From Pseudomonas alliivorans (GTDB lineage: Bacteria; Pseudomonadota; Gammaproteobacteria; Pseudomonadales; Pseudomonadaceae), in assembly GCF_017826695.1 (NCBI RefSeq), contig NZ_JAFFZW010000012.1:80240-144239 (forward strand): a stretch of DNA of 64,000 nucleotides, read 5' to 3'. The notes beneath the pieces were generated by a model, which ran no database searches, was not told the DNA's origin, and worked only from the letters and a program-made list of their open reading frames with translations. The position numbers and the translations under genes are program-made. Position 1 is the stretch's first letter; the number at the start of each line of letters is the position of its first letter. Of this stretch, positions 35,706-43,594 are shown piece by piece.

Positions 35706-36446
35706 TCACCAGTTGGCCATCTTTTTGAAGCGATCAGGCAGGTTGTCATGGAAGCTCATTAATTTCTTTACTATATCTAGATCGGATGTTCCCTTTGAGA
35801 CCTCTGTTTCATAGAGTTGCTTTCGCTGCTCTTTGACAGCGTGGAGCATGTTTGAAAAATAAACGGCTGACTCTTGGGTGACAGGTTCGCCTGTCGCATG
35901 GTATCGAATGATCGGATAGTCCGAGAGGTCAAGAAGTTCGAGGTTCATTGTGTTGTGCATAAAATCATTAACAAGAACCTTGAGCTCTGCTGGGTTCTCG
36001 CTTGCGTGCTTCACGCGATACTTCTGAGCTGCGCCGTTGGATTCAAACTCACGGCCCGATACGTAAGGCGGGTGTGCGTTTGCGCTCAACGCCAGTCTCT
36101 GCGGCTGACTGCGATTTGACTCGGTCTCTATAGCTCCTCTTGGCTGAGCCGCCGCGTAAACGGGGACACTCTCCAGCGCCGCAGGCCTGGCCGAAATCCC
36201 CTTTTCTTCAACCGCAGACCTGCGCTGCGCCAAGCCCATGTTCTGCATAAACACTGAAGAGCGCGGTTGAGTCAGGCGATTCAGTGTCGCGGACGCAGGC
36301 GGTATGGAGGTGCGGGCATTTGAGGACTCAACCCCTTTCAATACCTGAGCAAATGGGCCTGAACGGGGGGGCAGCGTTTTCTCAAGTGCGGCTGACTGAC
36401 GTGTCTGGCTTCGCCGTGAAGTGGCTGTAGAGGTGTCTATTTCCAT
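35706..36446 (-). CDS. Unrecognised protein, disordered N-terminus and helical C-terminal domain
   Basis: 246 residues. The first 140 are rich in Ser, Thr, Pro, Gln and Arg and look disordered. The last 100 are predicted ordered and mostly helical (KVLVNDFMHNTMNLELLDLS to the end NLPDRFKKMANW). No Cys, no signal peptide and no membrane segment. The Ser-rich N-terminus recalls type III substrates, but no hrp box (GGAACC-N16-CCAC) is present in the 150 bases upstream. Function unknown. It converges on the flhE-like gene, and ATGs with AGGAG upstream support the start. Confidence 0.7.
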   Translation of the reverse strand: MEIDTSTATSRRSQTRQSAALEKTLPPRSGPFAQVLKGVESSNARTSIPPASATLNRLTQPRSSVFMQNMGLAQRRSAVEEKGISARPAALESVPVYAAAQPRGAIETESNRSQPQRLALSANAHPPYVSGREFESNGAAQKYRVKHASENPAELKVLVNDFMHNTMNLELLDLSDYPIIRYHATGEPVTQESAVYFSNMLHAVKEQRKQLYETEVSKGTSDLDIVKKLMSFHDNLPDRFKKMANW

Positions 36447-36858
36447 GGTAATGCTCTCCTGTTGGTTGAAACAGGTAGAGCAAGTCGAATGCCAGTTTTC
36501 CGGGTTTTTCAGGTCCTACAGAAGTTCGCCGAGTAAATTCGGTTATATATTTTTTAGTCCTACATACACTTCCTACATCGTGGCATGTTGAGGAGAGACA
36601 AAAAATTGCCGTTCAAGGTGAATCGTTGCCGACGCATGAAGATTATGGACAAACACCGCACCTGTGAGCGGCAAAAAAGACGCGCCTCTTGTTGGACAAC
36701 GTTTGAAAGGTGGTGAGGGAGGTTGCTATCACACGGTAGGTTCACCGCCGAATTCGTAACAGTACACCTTGTTTGAAACACTCTGCCGGGCAAGTCCTGG
36801 ACTGTGTCCGGCAGGGTCCTTTGGCAGCGGAAAATCCTGTGGTCAGGAAGCAGAATCG
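36447..36858 (-). other. 412-base gap with three TCCTACA repeats and a hairpin
   Basis: No gene is supported. TCCTACA occurs three times (36514, 36558, 36571) near the promoter side of the downstream minus-strand gene, flanking an AT-rich stretch. A 7-bp hairpin with a long loop (CTGCCGG/CCGGCAG, about 36782-36814) follows the next gene's stop. Low GC suggests acquired DNA. Confidence 0.4.
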
Positions 36859-37209
36859 TTAACCCAGGTCAGCGACCAGTTGTTCGATCAGTCGGTAGAC
36901 CGTTTCCAGGTCAGGTTCGGCAACGCGGTGTTCTTCGGCGAAGGAATATGCTTCGCTGAAAAGGCCGACACTGGGCGAAAGGACGAAGCCCGCATCATTT
37001 TCATAGACGCAGTCCCAGGCTTCCTGGCTGATGGATTTGGAGAAAATCACCAGCCGCTCTTCCTGATTGTTAATGGCATTGATGTACAGTTTTTCCGGGT
37101 CGACCGACCATTCGGCCAGTTCATTGACCAGAAACGCCCGGATCATTTCCTTGATTTCCTCGGCGTTGTTTTGCTTCGCGATGACATTCGGGTGGTTTTG
37201 GGTATTCAT
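36859..37209 (-). CDS. Unrecognised small acidic protein
   Basis: 116 residues, acidic, with no signal peptide, membrane segment or catalytic motif. Predicted mixed helix and strand (EEIKEMIRAFLVNELAEWSVDPEKLY, AINNQEERLVIFSK, DLETVYRLIEQLVADLG). Small acidic proteins of this size can be chaperones or immunity proteins, but no partner toxin or effector gene is adjacent. The ATG has AAGGAC upstream. Function unknown. Confidence 0.7.
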   Translation of the reverse strand: MNTQNHPNVIAKQNNAEEIKEMIRAFLVNELAEWSVDPEKLYINAINNQEERLVIFSKSISQEAWDCVYENDAGFVLSPSVGLFSEAYSFAEEHRVAEPDLETVYRLIEQLVADLG

Positions 37210-37345
37210 GATTTAACGTCCTTGTTAAGTTCATGTGCGTCATGCTTTCCAGAGTATGGCTTCACATGAATGGATGGGGTGAGGCCTTATTAAACCGCCA
37301 GAGCGGCAGTGAAGTGTCATGCATAGTTGTCGTCTTCAGTTATCT

Positions 37346-37364
37346 GCCGGGCAGGACGCCCGGC
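37346..37364 (-). terminator. Hairpin after cysZ
   Basis: Perfect 7-bp stem GCCGGGC/GCCCGGC with a five-base loop, 15 bases past the cysZ stop. No T-run follows, so it is only a candidate terminator. Confidence 0.45.
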
Positions 37365-37379
37365 ATCTGCGCCTGAGTA

Positions 37380-38141
37380 TCAGGTCCGGGCCACGGATGT
37401 CGGCAACGCGTCAGCACCGCGCTCGCGCACCCAGAATAACGTCGCACCTGCCACCGCTGCGGGCATCATCAGGATGTTGACCACCGGAATCAGCAGCGCA
37501 ACGTACACGATCCCGCCGAAGCTCAGGCTCTGCCAACGCTTGCTCTTGAGCCAGGCCAGCATTTCGTTCCAGCCCAGTTTGTGGTTGTCGGCGGGGTAGT
37601 CGATGTACTGGATCGCCATCATCCACACCCCGAACAGCAGCCACAGCGGCGCGGCAATGATGTTGACGACCGGGATGAAGGACAGGACAAACAGCCCCAG
37701 CATACGTGGCAACATGTAGCCCAGCTTGCGGGCCTCGCGGGCCAGGGTGCGCGGCACCATGGCAACCAGTTCGGTCCAACTGAACGCCGGAGAGTCATCC
37801 ACGCCGCGCACCACGGCCTCGACCTTCTCCGACAGAAAGCCGTTGAACGGTGCAGCGATGATGTTGGCGACCATGGTGAAGGTGAAGAACACCATCAATA
37901 GCACCAGCGCGACGAACAGTGGCCACAGGATGTAACTGAGAAAGCTCAGCCAGTGGGGAAGCGTTGGCATGAACGCGTCGACCCAGAGTTCGAACTGATG
38001 TATCGCCAGATAGATCACACCACAAAACAGCACCAGATTGATGCTTAGCGGCAGTAGAACGAACAGGCGCAGTCCAGGGCTCAGAACCAGTTTCAGGCCT
38101 TCGCTGAGGTATTGCGGGCCGGTGAGGGCGGGAGCAGGCAT
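37380..38141 (-). CDS. cysZ: Sulfate transporter CysZ
   Basis: 253 residues with four or more hydrophobic membrane segments and the EI24/CysZ motifs (MPAPALTGPQYLSEGLKLVLSPGLR, NIIAAPFNGFLSEKVE, NHKLGWNEMLAWLKSKR). It imports sulfate for cysteine synthesis. GGAGG five bases before the ATG at 38141 fixes the start; the reading from 38243 has no support. It is divergent from a peroxiredoxin gene across 288 bases. Confidence 0.92.
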   Translation of the reverse strand: MPAPALTGPQYLSEGLKLVLSPGLRLFVLLPLSINLVLFCGVIYLAIHQFELWVDAFMPTLPHWLSFLSYILWPLFVALVLLMVFFTFTMVANIIAAPFNGFLSEKVEAVVRGVDDSPAFSWTELVAMVPRTLAREARKLGYMLPRMLGLFVLSFIPVVNIIAAPLWLLFGVWMMAIQYIDYPADNHKLGWNEMLAWLKSKRWQSLSFGGIVYVALLIPVVNILMMPAAVAGATLFWVRERGADALPTSVART

Positions 38142-38316
38142 GGCAGCCTCCGGAAGCTTGAAAGGCGTGACCTTACCGGCTTTGAGGTGGCCGTGAAAGA
38201 GCCGCTTGCAAGGGTTTCTGGCCAGCACCTTATGACTCGCCATCCCAACCGCGATCGATGGATGGAGTCGTCTGGCAACAGCCTTATAAACAGTGTGGGC
38301 ACGTGGTGGGCGTTCT

Positions 38317-38353
38317 ATAGAAGTGACCTATGAGGTGGATTGTGAAACGATAT
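38317..38353 (+). promoter_or_regulatory. OxyR-like site upstream of the peroxiredoxin gene
   Basis: ATAG-N7-CTAT (38317-38331) is followed, seven bases later, by ATTG-N7-ATAT (38339-38353). This resembles the two-half-site OxyR pattern with several mismatches. It lies about 75 bases upstream of the ATG, which suits a peroxide-induced gene. Confidence 0.45.
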
Positions 38354-38429
38354 TTCCTTACTCTTTCCCACCCCGATAGGCTTGTCAGCAATTTCAGGAC
38401 CTGTCCTTTCAATTTTCATGGAGTAATCA

Positions 38430-39029
38430 ATGAGCGTACTGGTAAACAAGCTAGCCCCGGATTTCGACGCAGCAGCAGTATTGGGTGACGGTTCCATCGT
38501 CGATAGCTTCAAGCTGTCCTCGCTGCGCGGCAAATACGTGGTCTTGTTCTTCTGGCCGCTGGACTTCACGTTTGTCTGCCCTTCGGAAATCATTGCCCAC
38601 AACAACCGCATCGCCAAATTCCGCGAGCTGGGTGTTGAAGTGGTTGGCGTTTCCATCGATTCGCAATTCACTCACTTCGCGTGGCGCAGCACCCCGGTGG
38701 AAAAAGGCGGCATCGGCGAAGTCGAGTTCACCATGGTGGCCGACGTCAAACACGAGATCACTCGCGCCTACGGCATTGAGCACGATGACGGTGTTGCACT
38801 GCGTGCCTCGTTCCTGATCGACAAGGCGGGCGTCGTTCAACACCAGGTGGTGAATAACCTGCCGCTGGGCCGTGACGTGGACGACATGGTGCGTCTGGTC
38901 GAAGCGCTGCAGTTCACTGAAGAGCACGGCGAAGTCTGCCCGGCAGGCTGGCGTCCCGGCCAGAAAGGGATGAAGGCGGATGCCCAGGGCGTTGCCGACT
39001 ATCTGGCATCCAACGCCACGAGCCTCTAA
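38430..39029 (+). CDS. Typical 2-Cys peroxiredoxin
   Basis: 199 residues. The peroxidatic Cys is in DFTFVCPSEI and the resolving Cys in GEVCPAGW near the C-terminus. Full AhpC/Prx motif context (PLDFTFVCPTE-like, WRSTPVEKGGIGEVEFTMVAD). It reduces hydrogen and organic peroxides, using thioredoxin or AhpF. The next gene is trxB, 142 bases downstream, which could supply its electrons through thioredoxin. An OxyR-like site lies upstream. Confidence 0.93.
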   Translation: MSVLVNKLAPDFDAAAVLGDGSIVDSFKLSSLRGKYVVLFFWPLDFTFVCPSEIIAHNNRIAKFRELGVEVVGVSIDSQFTHFAWRSTPVEKGGIGEVEFTMVADVKHEITRAYGIEHDDGVALRASFLIDKAGVVQHQVVNNLPLGRDVDDMVRLVEALQFTEEHGEVCPAGWRPGQKGMKADAQGVADYLASNATSL

Positions 39030-39170
39030 CTGATTGTGCCGATCCGGCTGACGGTCGGATCGGCGCAGCAGAATTTTCAGGATGGCTGAGCGGTCTCGGA
39101 TTTCTCAGCCATCCTTACTTATCCAGCCGTTCCGACCGCGGCGTAAACGGTCGGTCGATAGGAGTGTGTC

Positions 39171-40133
39171 ATGTCAGACGTACGTCATTCCCGAGTGATC
39201 ATTCTCGGTTCCGGCCCTGCCGGTTACAGCGCTGCGGTGTACGCCGCACGTGCCAACCTCAAGCCGCTGCTCATCACCGGCATGCAGGCTGGCGGTCAGC
39301 TGACCACGACCACTGAAGTCGATAACTGGCCGGGCGACCCCCATGGCCTGACTGGTCCGGTACTGATGGAGCGTATGCGCGAGCACGCCGAGCGTTTCGA
39401 GACCGAGATCGTGTTCGATCACATCAACTCGGTCGATCTGGCGGGCAAGCCATTCAGCCTGCAGGGCGACAGCGCAACCTACACCTGCGACGCGTTGATC
39501 ATCGCAACCGGTGCCAGCGCGCGTTACCTGGGCCTGCCATCGGAAGAAGCGTTCATGGGCAAGGGCGTTTCTGCCTGCGCGACTTGCGACGGCTTCTTCT
39601 ATCGCAATCGTGAGGTGGCAGTGGTCGGTGGTGGCAACACGGCCGTTGAAGAGGCGCTGTACCTGGCCAACATCGCGAGCAAGGTGACGCTGGTTCACCG
39701 TCGCGAGACCTTCCGCGCCGAGAAGATCCTGATCGACAAGCTGCATGCGCGTGTCGCTGAAGGCAAGATCGAGCTCAAGCTCAACGCCACGCTGGATGAG
39801 GTCCTGGGCGACAATATGGGCGTGACCGGTGCCCGCCTTAAAAACAACGACGGCACCAGCGACGAGCTGAAAGTCGACGGCGTGTTCATCGCCATTGGCC
39901 ATACGCCTAACACCTCGCTGTTCGACGGCCAGTTGGCATTGAAAGACGGCTACATGGTTGTGCAGGGTGGCCGTGAAGGCAACGCGACTGCCACCAGTGT
40001 CGAAGGTGTGTTCGCTGCGGGCGACGTGGCAGACCACGTTTACCGTCAGGCAATCACCTCGGCCGGCGCAGGCTGCATGGCTGCACTGGACGTTGAGCGT
40101 TATCTGGACGGCCTGGCAAACGCCTCGTTCTGA
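39171..40133 (+). CDS. trxB: Thioredoxin reductase
   Basis: 320 residues. FAD-binding GSGPAGYSAAVYAARANL at the N-terminus, the redox CATC (KGVSACATCDGFFYRN), the NADPH-binding GGGNTAVEEALYL, and a C-terminal FAAGDVADHVYRQAITSAGAGCMAAL. It reduces thioredoxin with NADPH. A strong terminator follows 17 bases after its stop. Confidence 0.95.
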   Translation: MSDVRHSRVIILGSGPAGYSAAVYAARANLKPLLITGMQAGGQLTTTTEVDNWPGDPHGLTGPVLMERMREHAERFETEIVFDHINSVDLAGKPFSLQGDSATYTCDALIIATGASARYLGLPSEEAFMGKGVSACATCDGFFYRNREVAVVGGGNTAVEEALYLANIASKVTLVHRRETFRAEKILIDKLHARVAEGKIELKLNATLDEVLGDNMGVTGARLKNNDGTSDELKVDGVFIAIGHTPNTSLFDGQLALKDGYMVVQGGREGNATATSVEGVFAAGDVADHVYRQAITSAGAGCMAALDVERYLDGLANASF

Positions 40134-40150
40134 GTGCGTTTTTCAGGTGT

Positions 40151-40179
40151 AAAAAAACCGGCCTTGTGCCGGTTTTTTT
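40151..40179. terminator. Bidirectional terminator between trxB and the hopJ-family gene
   Basis: Stem AAAAAAACCGGC...GCCGGTTTTTTT with a five-base loop. A and T runs on both sides let it work for trxB and for the convergent hopJ-family gene. Confidence 0.9.
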
Positions 40180-40195
40180 GTAGGGCGTAGCTGTT

Positions 40196-40537
40196 TCAGC
40201 CTTTACGTTTCAACGGTTCACCTTCGAACTTCACACCTGCCAGGCCATGCTTGATCAGGGCGCGAATGTTGCCGTGGTCGCTGCCCTCGGGTGTTGCGAG
40301 TACCGAACGGTAGTGTTCGCCGAATGCCAGTAACGCTTCTTCGTCGCTCAGACCTTCCAGCAGGACCATGCCCAGGGTTTTGCACGAGCCTTCATTCTGA
40401 CCGGCAGCGTTGTCGACATCTCCGTTACGGAACGCCTGTGGCTGGTAGTCGTAGGTGTCGGCGATGAAGGCGAGGGTGTCGGCAAACGCGTGTTCGCCGC
40501 TGCGCAGGCGGGTACGCAGGGAGTCAAGGTCAGTCAT
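40196..40537 (-). CDS. HopJ-family protein
   Basis: 113 residues matching the HopJ family (LRSGEHAFADTLAFIADTYDYQPQAFRNGD, NEGSCKTLGMVLLEGLSDEEALLAFGEHYR). HopJ was first named as a P. syringae type III effector candidate, but homologues are widespread in non-pathogens, so an intracellular role is likelier. The ATG at 40537 begins the conserved region; it overlaps the stop of the DUF1244 gene by 8 bases. Confidence 0.88.
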   Translation of the reverse strand: MTDLDSLRTRLRSGEHAFADTLAFIADTYDYQPQAFRNGDVDNAAGQNEGSCKTLGMVLLEGLSDEEALLAFGEHYRSVLATPEGSDHGNIRALIKHGLAGVKFEGEPLKRKG

Positions 40538-40826
40538 GCTTGGGTTCCTTGGCGAAGGCCGCCTGTTGCTCGGCGCTGGCTTCTTTCTGGTACTGGGCTT
40601 TCCACTCGCTGTACGGCATGCCATAAACCACTTCGCGGGCGTCATCGAGGCTGATGTCGATGTGTTTCTCGTCGGCCGCAGCCTTGTACCACTTGGACAG
40701 GCAGTTGCGGCAGAAGCCGGACAGGTTCATCAGGTCGATGTTCTGGACATCCTTGCGGCTGTCCAGATGCGCGACCAGTCGGCGAAAGGCGGCGGCTTCC
40801 AGTTCGAGGCGTTCTTGCTCGGTCAT
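40530..40826 (-). CDS. DUF1244-family protein
   Basis: 98 residues matching DUF1244 (EAAAFRRLVAHLDSRKDVQNIDLMNLSGFCRNCLSKWY). The conserved FCRNC suggests a redox or metal role. Start has a purine-rich leader. It overlaps the next gene by 8 bases and forms a fixed pair with HopJ-family genes in many pseudomonads (from memory). Confidence 0.9.
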   Translation of the reverse strand: MTEQERLELEAAAFRRLVAHLDSRKDVQNIDLMNLSGFCRNCLSKWYKAAADEKHIDISLDDAREVVYGMPYSEWKAQYQKEASAEQQAAFAKEPKHD

Positions 40827-40870
40827 GACGGGCTCTTTTCAGTCAGTAAAGTCGCGTCATGATAAGAGTT

Positions 40871-41242
40871 TCAGCGTTGACCGGCGAGCGTGATCGAGAC
40901 TGACTCGGCAAAACGCAGCGCATGTGGCTTGTCGACTTCCACTTCGGCGTACGTCACCGCCTCATGGCTCATGACCAAGTCCAGCACTTCCTGGGTCAGC
41001 CGCTCAAGTAGCGCGAAGCGATTGCCTTCGACGTGCTGAATGATCGCCTTGGTGATGGTGCGGTAGTTGAGCGCGTGCTCGATATCGTTGTCGCGCACCG
41101 CTTCCTGAGCCACGTACAGAATCGTCAGGTTGATCAGCACGTCCTGCTTGTTGAGGATCTCGTCTTCATTGATACCGATGAACGTGCGCAGGCGCAAGTC
41201 CTTGACGCGAATGCGCGCGGTGCCGGGTTCCAGTCGGGCCAT
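40871..41242 (-). CDS. folX: Dihydroneopterin triphosphate epimerase
   Basis: 123 residues of the FolB/FolX T-fold family (RIRVKDLRLRTFIGINEDEILNKQDVLINLTI, FALLERLTQEVLDLV, AEVEVDKPHALRFAESVSI). The neighbouring folE and folM suggest FolX, the epimerase that makes 7,8-dihydromonapterin triphosphate, rather than FolB. Its ATG overlaps the folE stop by one base. Last gene of folM-folE-folX. Confidence 0.88.
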   Translation of the reverse strand: MARLEPGTARIRVKDLRLRTFIGINEDEILNKQDVLINLTILYVAQEAVRDNDIEHALNYRTITKAIIQHVEGNRFALLERLTQEVLDLVMSHEAVTYAEVEVDKPHALRFAESVSITLAGQR

Positions 41243-41805
41243 TACTGTTTGCTCCTTCCGATCAATTGCAGAAACTCCATGCGCGTGGTGCTGGACTCGC
41301 GGAATGAACCCAGCATCACCGACGTGTTCATGGTCGAGTTCTGTTTCTCCACGCCGCGCATCATCATGCACATGTGTTTGGCTTCGATCACGACCGCAAC
41401 ACCGGATGCACCGGTCACTTCCTGAATCGCTTCGGCGATCTGGCGGGTCAGGTTTTCCTGAATCTGCAGGCGTCGGGCGAACATGTCGACGATGCGGGCG
41501 ATCTTCGACAGACCCAGTACCTTGCCGGTCGGAATGTACGCGACATGTGCCTTGCCGATGAAGGGCAGCAGGTGGTGCTCGCACAGCGAATAAAGCTCGA
41601 TGTTCTGGACGATGACCATCTCGTCGTTGTCGGACGCGAACAGGGCGCCGTTGACGATCTCTTCAACGCTCTGCGTATAACCATGACACAGATACTGCAT
41701 CGCCTTGGCGGCACGCTTGGGAGTATCCAGAAGGCCTTCGCGTTCCGGGTCTTCACCGAGGCCGACCAGAATGTCTCGATAATGCTGTGGCAGGGATAAG
41801 CTCAT
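41242..41805 (-). CDS. folE: GTP cyclohydrolase I
   Basis: 187 residues. Zinc ligands and active site are visible (YSLCEHHLLPFIGKAHVAYIP with Cys and His, and KHMCMMMRGV). It converts GTP to dihydroneopterin triphosphate, the first step of pterin and folate synthesis. It sits between folM and folX in an operon typical of tetrahydromonapterin synthesis. Confidence 0.94.
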   Translation of the reverse strand: MSLSLPQHYRDILVGLGEDPEREGLLDTPKRAAKAMQYLCHGYTQSVEEIVNGALFASDNDEMVIVQNIELYSLCEHHLLPFIGKAHVAYIPTGKVLGLSKIARIVDMFARRLQIQENLTRQIAEAIQEVTGASGVAVVIEAKHMCMMMRGVEKQNSTMNTSVMLGSFRESSTTRMEFLQLIGRSKQ

Positions 41806-41826
41806 CAGATTGATCCTCGGGGCGGC

Positions 41827-42537
41827 CTACTTGACGTGCCGTCCACCGTTTACGGTCAGTGTGGTGCCGGTGACATAAGTGGAGTCCAGAAGATAACGCA
41901 GGCTCTGGTAGATCACTTCTGCACCCGGCTCTATGCCCAGCGCCGATTTGGCGAGGACGTTGGCGCGGTACGCTGCGTCGTCCGTGGGTTGAAACATCAG
42001 CAATGCCGGAGCAATGCCGTTGACCTTGATGCGCGGTGCAAACCGTGCGGCAAACGACAGGGTCAGGCTTTCCAGGCCTGCCTTGCTGGCGCAATACGCG
42101 ATGTGCTTGCTGCTGCCCTTGCGAGTGACGTCATCGCTGATGTGAACGATGTCGGCCACCTCGCTGGCGTGCAGCAACGGCGCGCAGTGCAGGTTGATCA
42201 GGTAGGGCGCAAGCATGTGTACGCTGAACATGCGGGTAAATTGCCCGGCTTCATCGCCGGGTGTTTCAGCGAGCCACTCGGAGGCGTTATGCACGATGGC
42301 TCGCAAACTGTCGGTGCGGTCTTTCAGCTCTGCAACGAATGCCAGGATGCCTGCCTCGCTGGAGAAATCGCCCTTCAGCGTTATAGCTCCAGCCCGGCGC
42401 AATTCATCAATGCCCGGCCGTTCACTGCGGTAGCTGATGATGACCGGTTGTCCTTGCTCCAGCAGGCGCTGCGCACAATGCAGGCCCACTCGCTGACTGG
42501 CGCCGGTGATCAGGATCGGTGCAGAAGAAAATTCCAT
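41827..42537 (-). CDS. folM: Dihydromonapterin reductase
   Basis: 236 residues of the short-chain dehydrogenase family: ILITGASQRVG (NADPH-binding), NASEW, and the catalytic YCASK. Matches FolM in length and context with folE and folX. It makes tetrahydromonapterin, the cofactor of phenylalanine hydroxylase in pseudomonads. An LitR-like operator and an 11-bp inverted repeat lie just upstream of this gene. Confidence 0.9.
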   Translation of the reverse strand: MEFSSAPILITGASQRVGLHCAQRLLEQGQPVIISYRSERPGIDELRRAGAITLKGDFSSEAGILAFVAELKDRTDSLRAIVHNASEWLAETPGDEAGQFTRMFSVHMLAPYLINLHCAPLLHASEVADIVHISDDVTRKGSSKHIAYCASKAGLESLTLSFAARFAPRIKVNGIAPALLMFQPTDDAAYRANVLAKSALGIEPGAEVIYQSLRYLLDSTYVTGTTLTVNGGRHVK

Positions 42538-42630
42538 CGGCAGTTCACGTATCTGTTCGGTGGGAGGGCAGTCGGCAAATCACTCTGGAGAGTGGCGTGT
42601 TTCAAATGTTGACCAGACTGCGACCAAAGT

Positions 42631-42654
42631 TATACCAGAGAATTTTTTTGTACA
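42631..42654 (-). promoter_or_regulatory. LitR/MerR-type operator-promoter in front of folM
   Basis: On the plus strand TATACC-N12-TGTACA, which fits the remembered class II LitR site T(G/A)TACA-N12-TGTA(C/T)A with one mismatch. On the minus strand a TATAAC -10-like hexamer follows TTGTAC with a 15-base spacer. It lies about 95 bases before the folM ATG. MerR-type regulators bind between -35 and -10. Confidence 0.55.
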
Positions 42655-42745
42655 ACCCTGAGTGTCATGAAAACAGGGTGCGCGGGCGCACGGAGCCGTC
42701 TGAGTGGCGAAGAATGCCTGGAGGGCAGGGAGACCTTTCTTGATC

Positions 42746-42782
42746 AAGACCTGTACCAGTTCGTTAATTCTGTACAGGTCTT
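42746..42782. repeat. Perfect 11-bp inverted repeat between ABM gene and folM
   Basis: AAGACCTGTAC and GTACAGGTCTT separated by 15 bases, with TGTAC cores. It follows the stop of the monooxygenase-like gene (42800) and could be a terminator for it, or a second regulator site related to the TGTACA element at 42649. Confidence 0.55.
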
Positions 42783-42799
42783 GGTGCGTATTATTGACG

Positions 42800-43360
42800 C
42801 TACGCGGAGTGGGTTCGGCGCGACGCTGCCGGCGGTGAACTTTGCAGCCAGGGTGCCAGCAGACGTGTGGACAGCGGTATGAACAGATAGACCATCAACG
42901 GTGTAAGGATTGCAGTGCTGATCATGATGCGTGGCAGCAGGTCGAGATGATTGAGCAGCGGACCCAGCAGGAAATTGAAAATCAGTGAAACCGGGAAGAA
43001 TGCCAGCCAGATGGCGACCGCCTGTTTCCAACGCGGAGGGCGTTGATCGGCAGCGCCGAACCAGCCGTCTATGCCGCTTACACGATGTTCGGAAGGCTGG
43101 GCAAACAAGCCGCTGCCACGCACCAGCCAGGAGCGTCGGGACGCAGAATGCTCCCAGGCGTGCATGGTCTGTTCGTCGGTAAAGCGGAAAATGATCTGGA
43201 ATTCGTCATCGCCGGGCGGAGGAGCGAGCACGCCGGAACCCAGGTAGCCGGGAAAGTCAGTGGCCAGTTGTTCGCCTTCGTGCAGCCAGGCCATCATTTC
43301 CTGATAGCGGCCATGGGCGACACGGCGTGCAACCATCAAGGTGACGGGTGAGGTAGACAT
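42800..43360 (-). CDS. Antibiotic-biosynthesis-monooxygenase (ABM) domain protein with membrane segments
   Basis: 186 residues. An N-terminal ABM-like alpha/beta domain (VTLMVARRVAHGRYQEMMAWL, GDDEFQIIFRFTDEQTMHAWEHSASRRSW) is joined to two hydrophobic helices (AIWLAFFPVSLIFNFLLGPLL, IMISTAILTPLMVYLFIPL). It could be a membrane-anchored small oxygenase or a stress protein. It starts divergently from the LitR-type regulator, a common arrangement for a direct target. Confidence 0.82.
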   Translation of the reverse strand: MSTSPVTLMVARRVAHGRYQEMMAWLHEGEQLATDFPGYLGSGVLAPPPGDDEFQIIFRFTDEQTMHAWEHSASRRSWLVRGSGLFAQPSEHRVSGIDGWFGAADQRPPRWKQAVAIWLAFFPVSLIFNFLLGPLLNHLDLLPRIMISTAILTPLMVYLFIPLSTRLLAPWLQSSPPAASRRTHSA

Positions 43361-43594
43361 TGTGTATCTCCGGTAGAGGCGTGAGATTCCCGGGTAGGGA
43401 GGTCACATGGCGCGGCGCCGGGGTGGTGGGCCGCGTCAGCTTCACTCAGAAGCAAGCAAGGATTATTCCTGAAACCGTTTAAAACAAGTAGAACTTTGTA
43501 GTCGCTTACGGGCCTCAATTTCAGACGCCCGGAGCTATAGCCCGTTCGACGGCGCTGTTTACAATGCGTCGCAAATAAAAAGTGATCACCCGGC

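Noticed and set aside
36447..36600. Possible hrp box before the 246-residue orphan
   Set aside because: No GGAACC-N15/16-CCACNNA pattern on the minus strand within 150 bases of the start.
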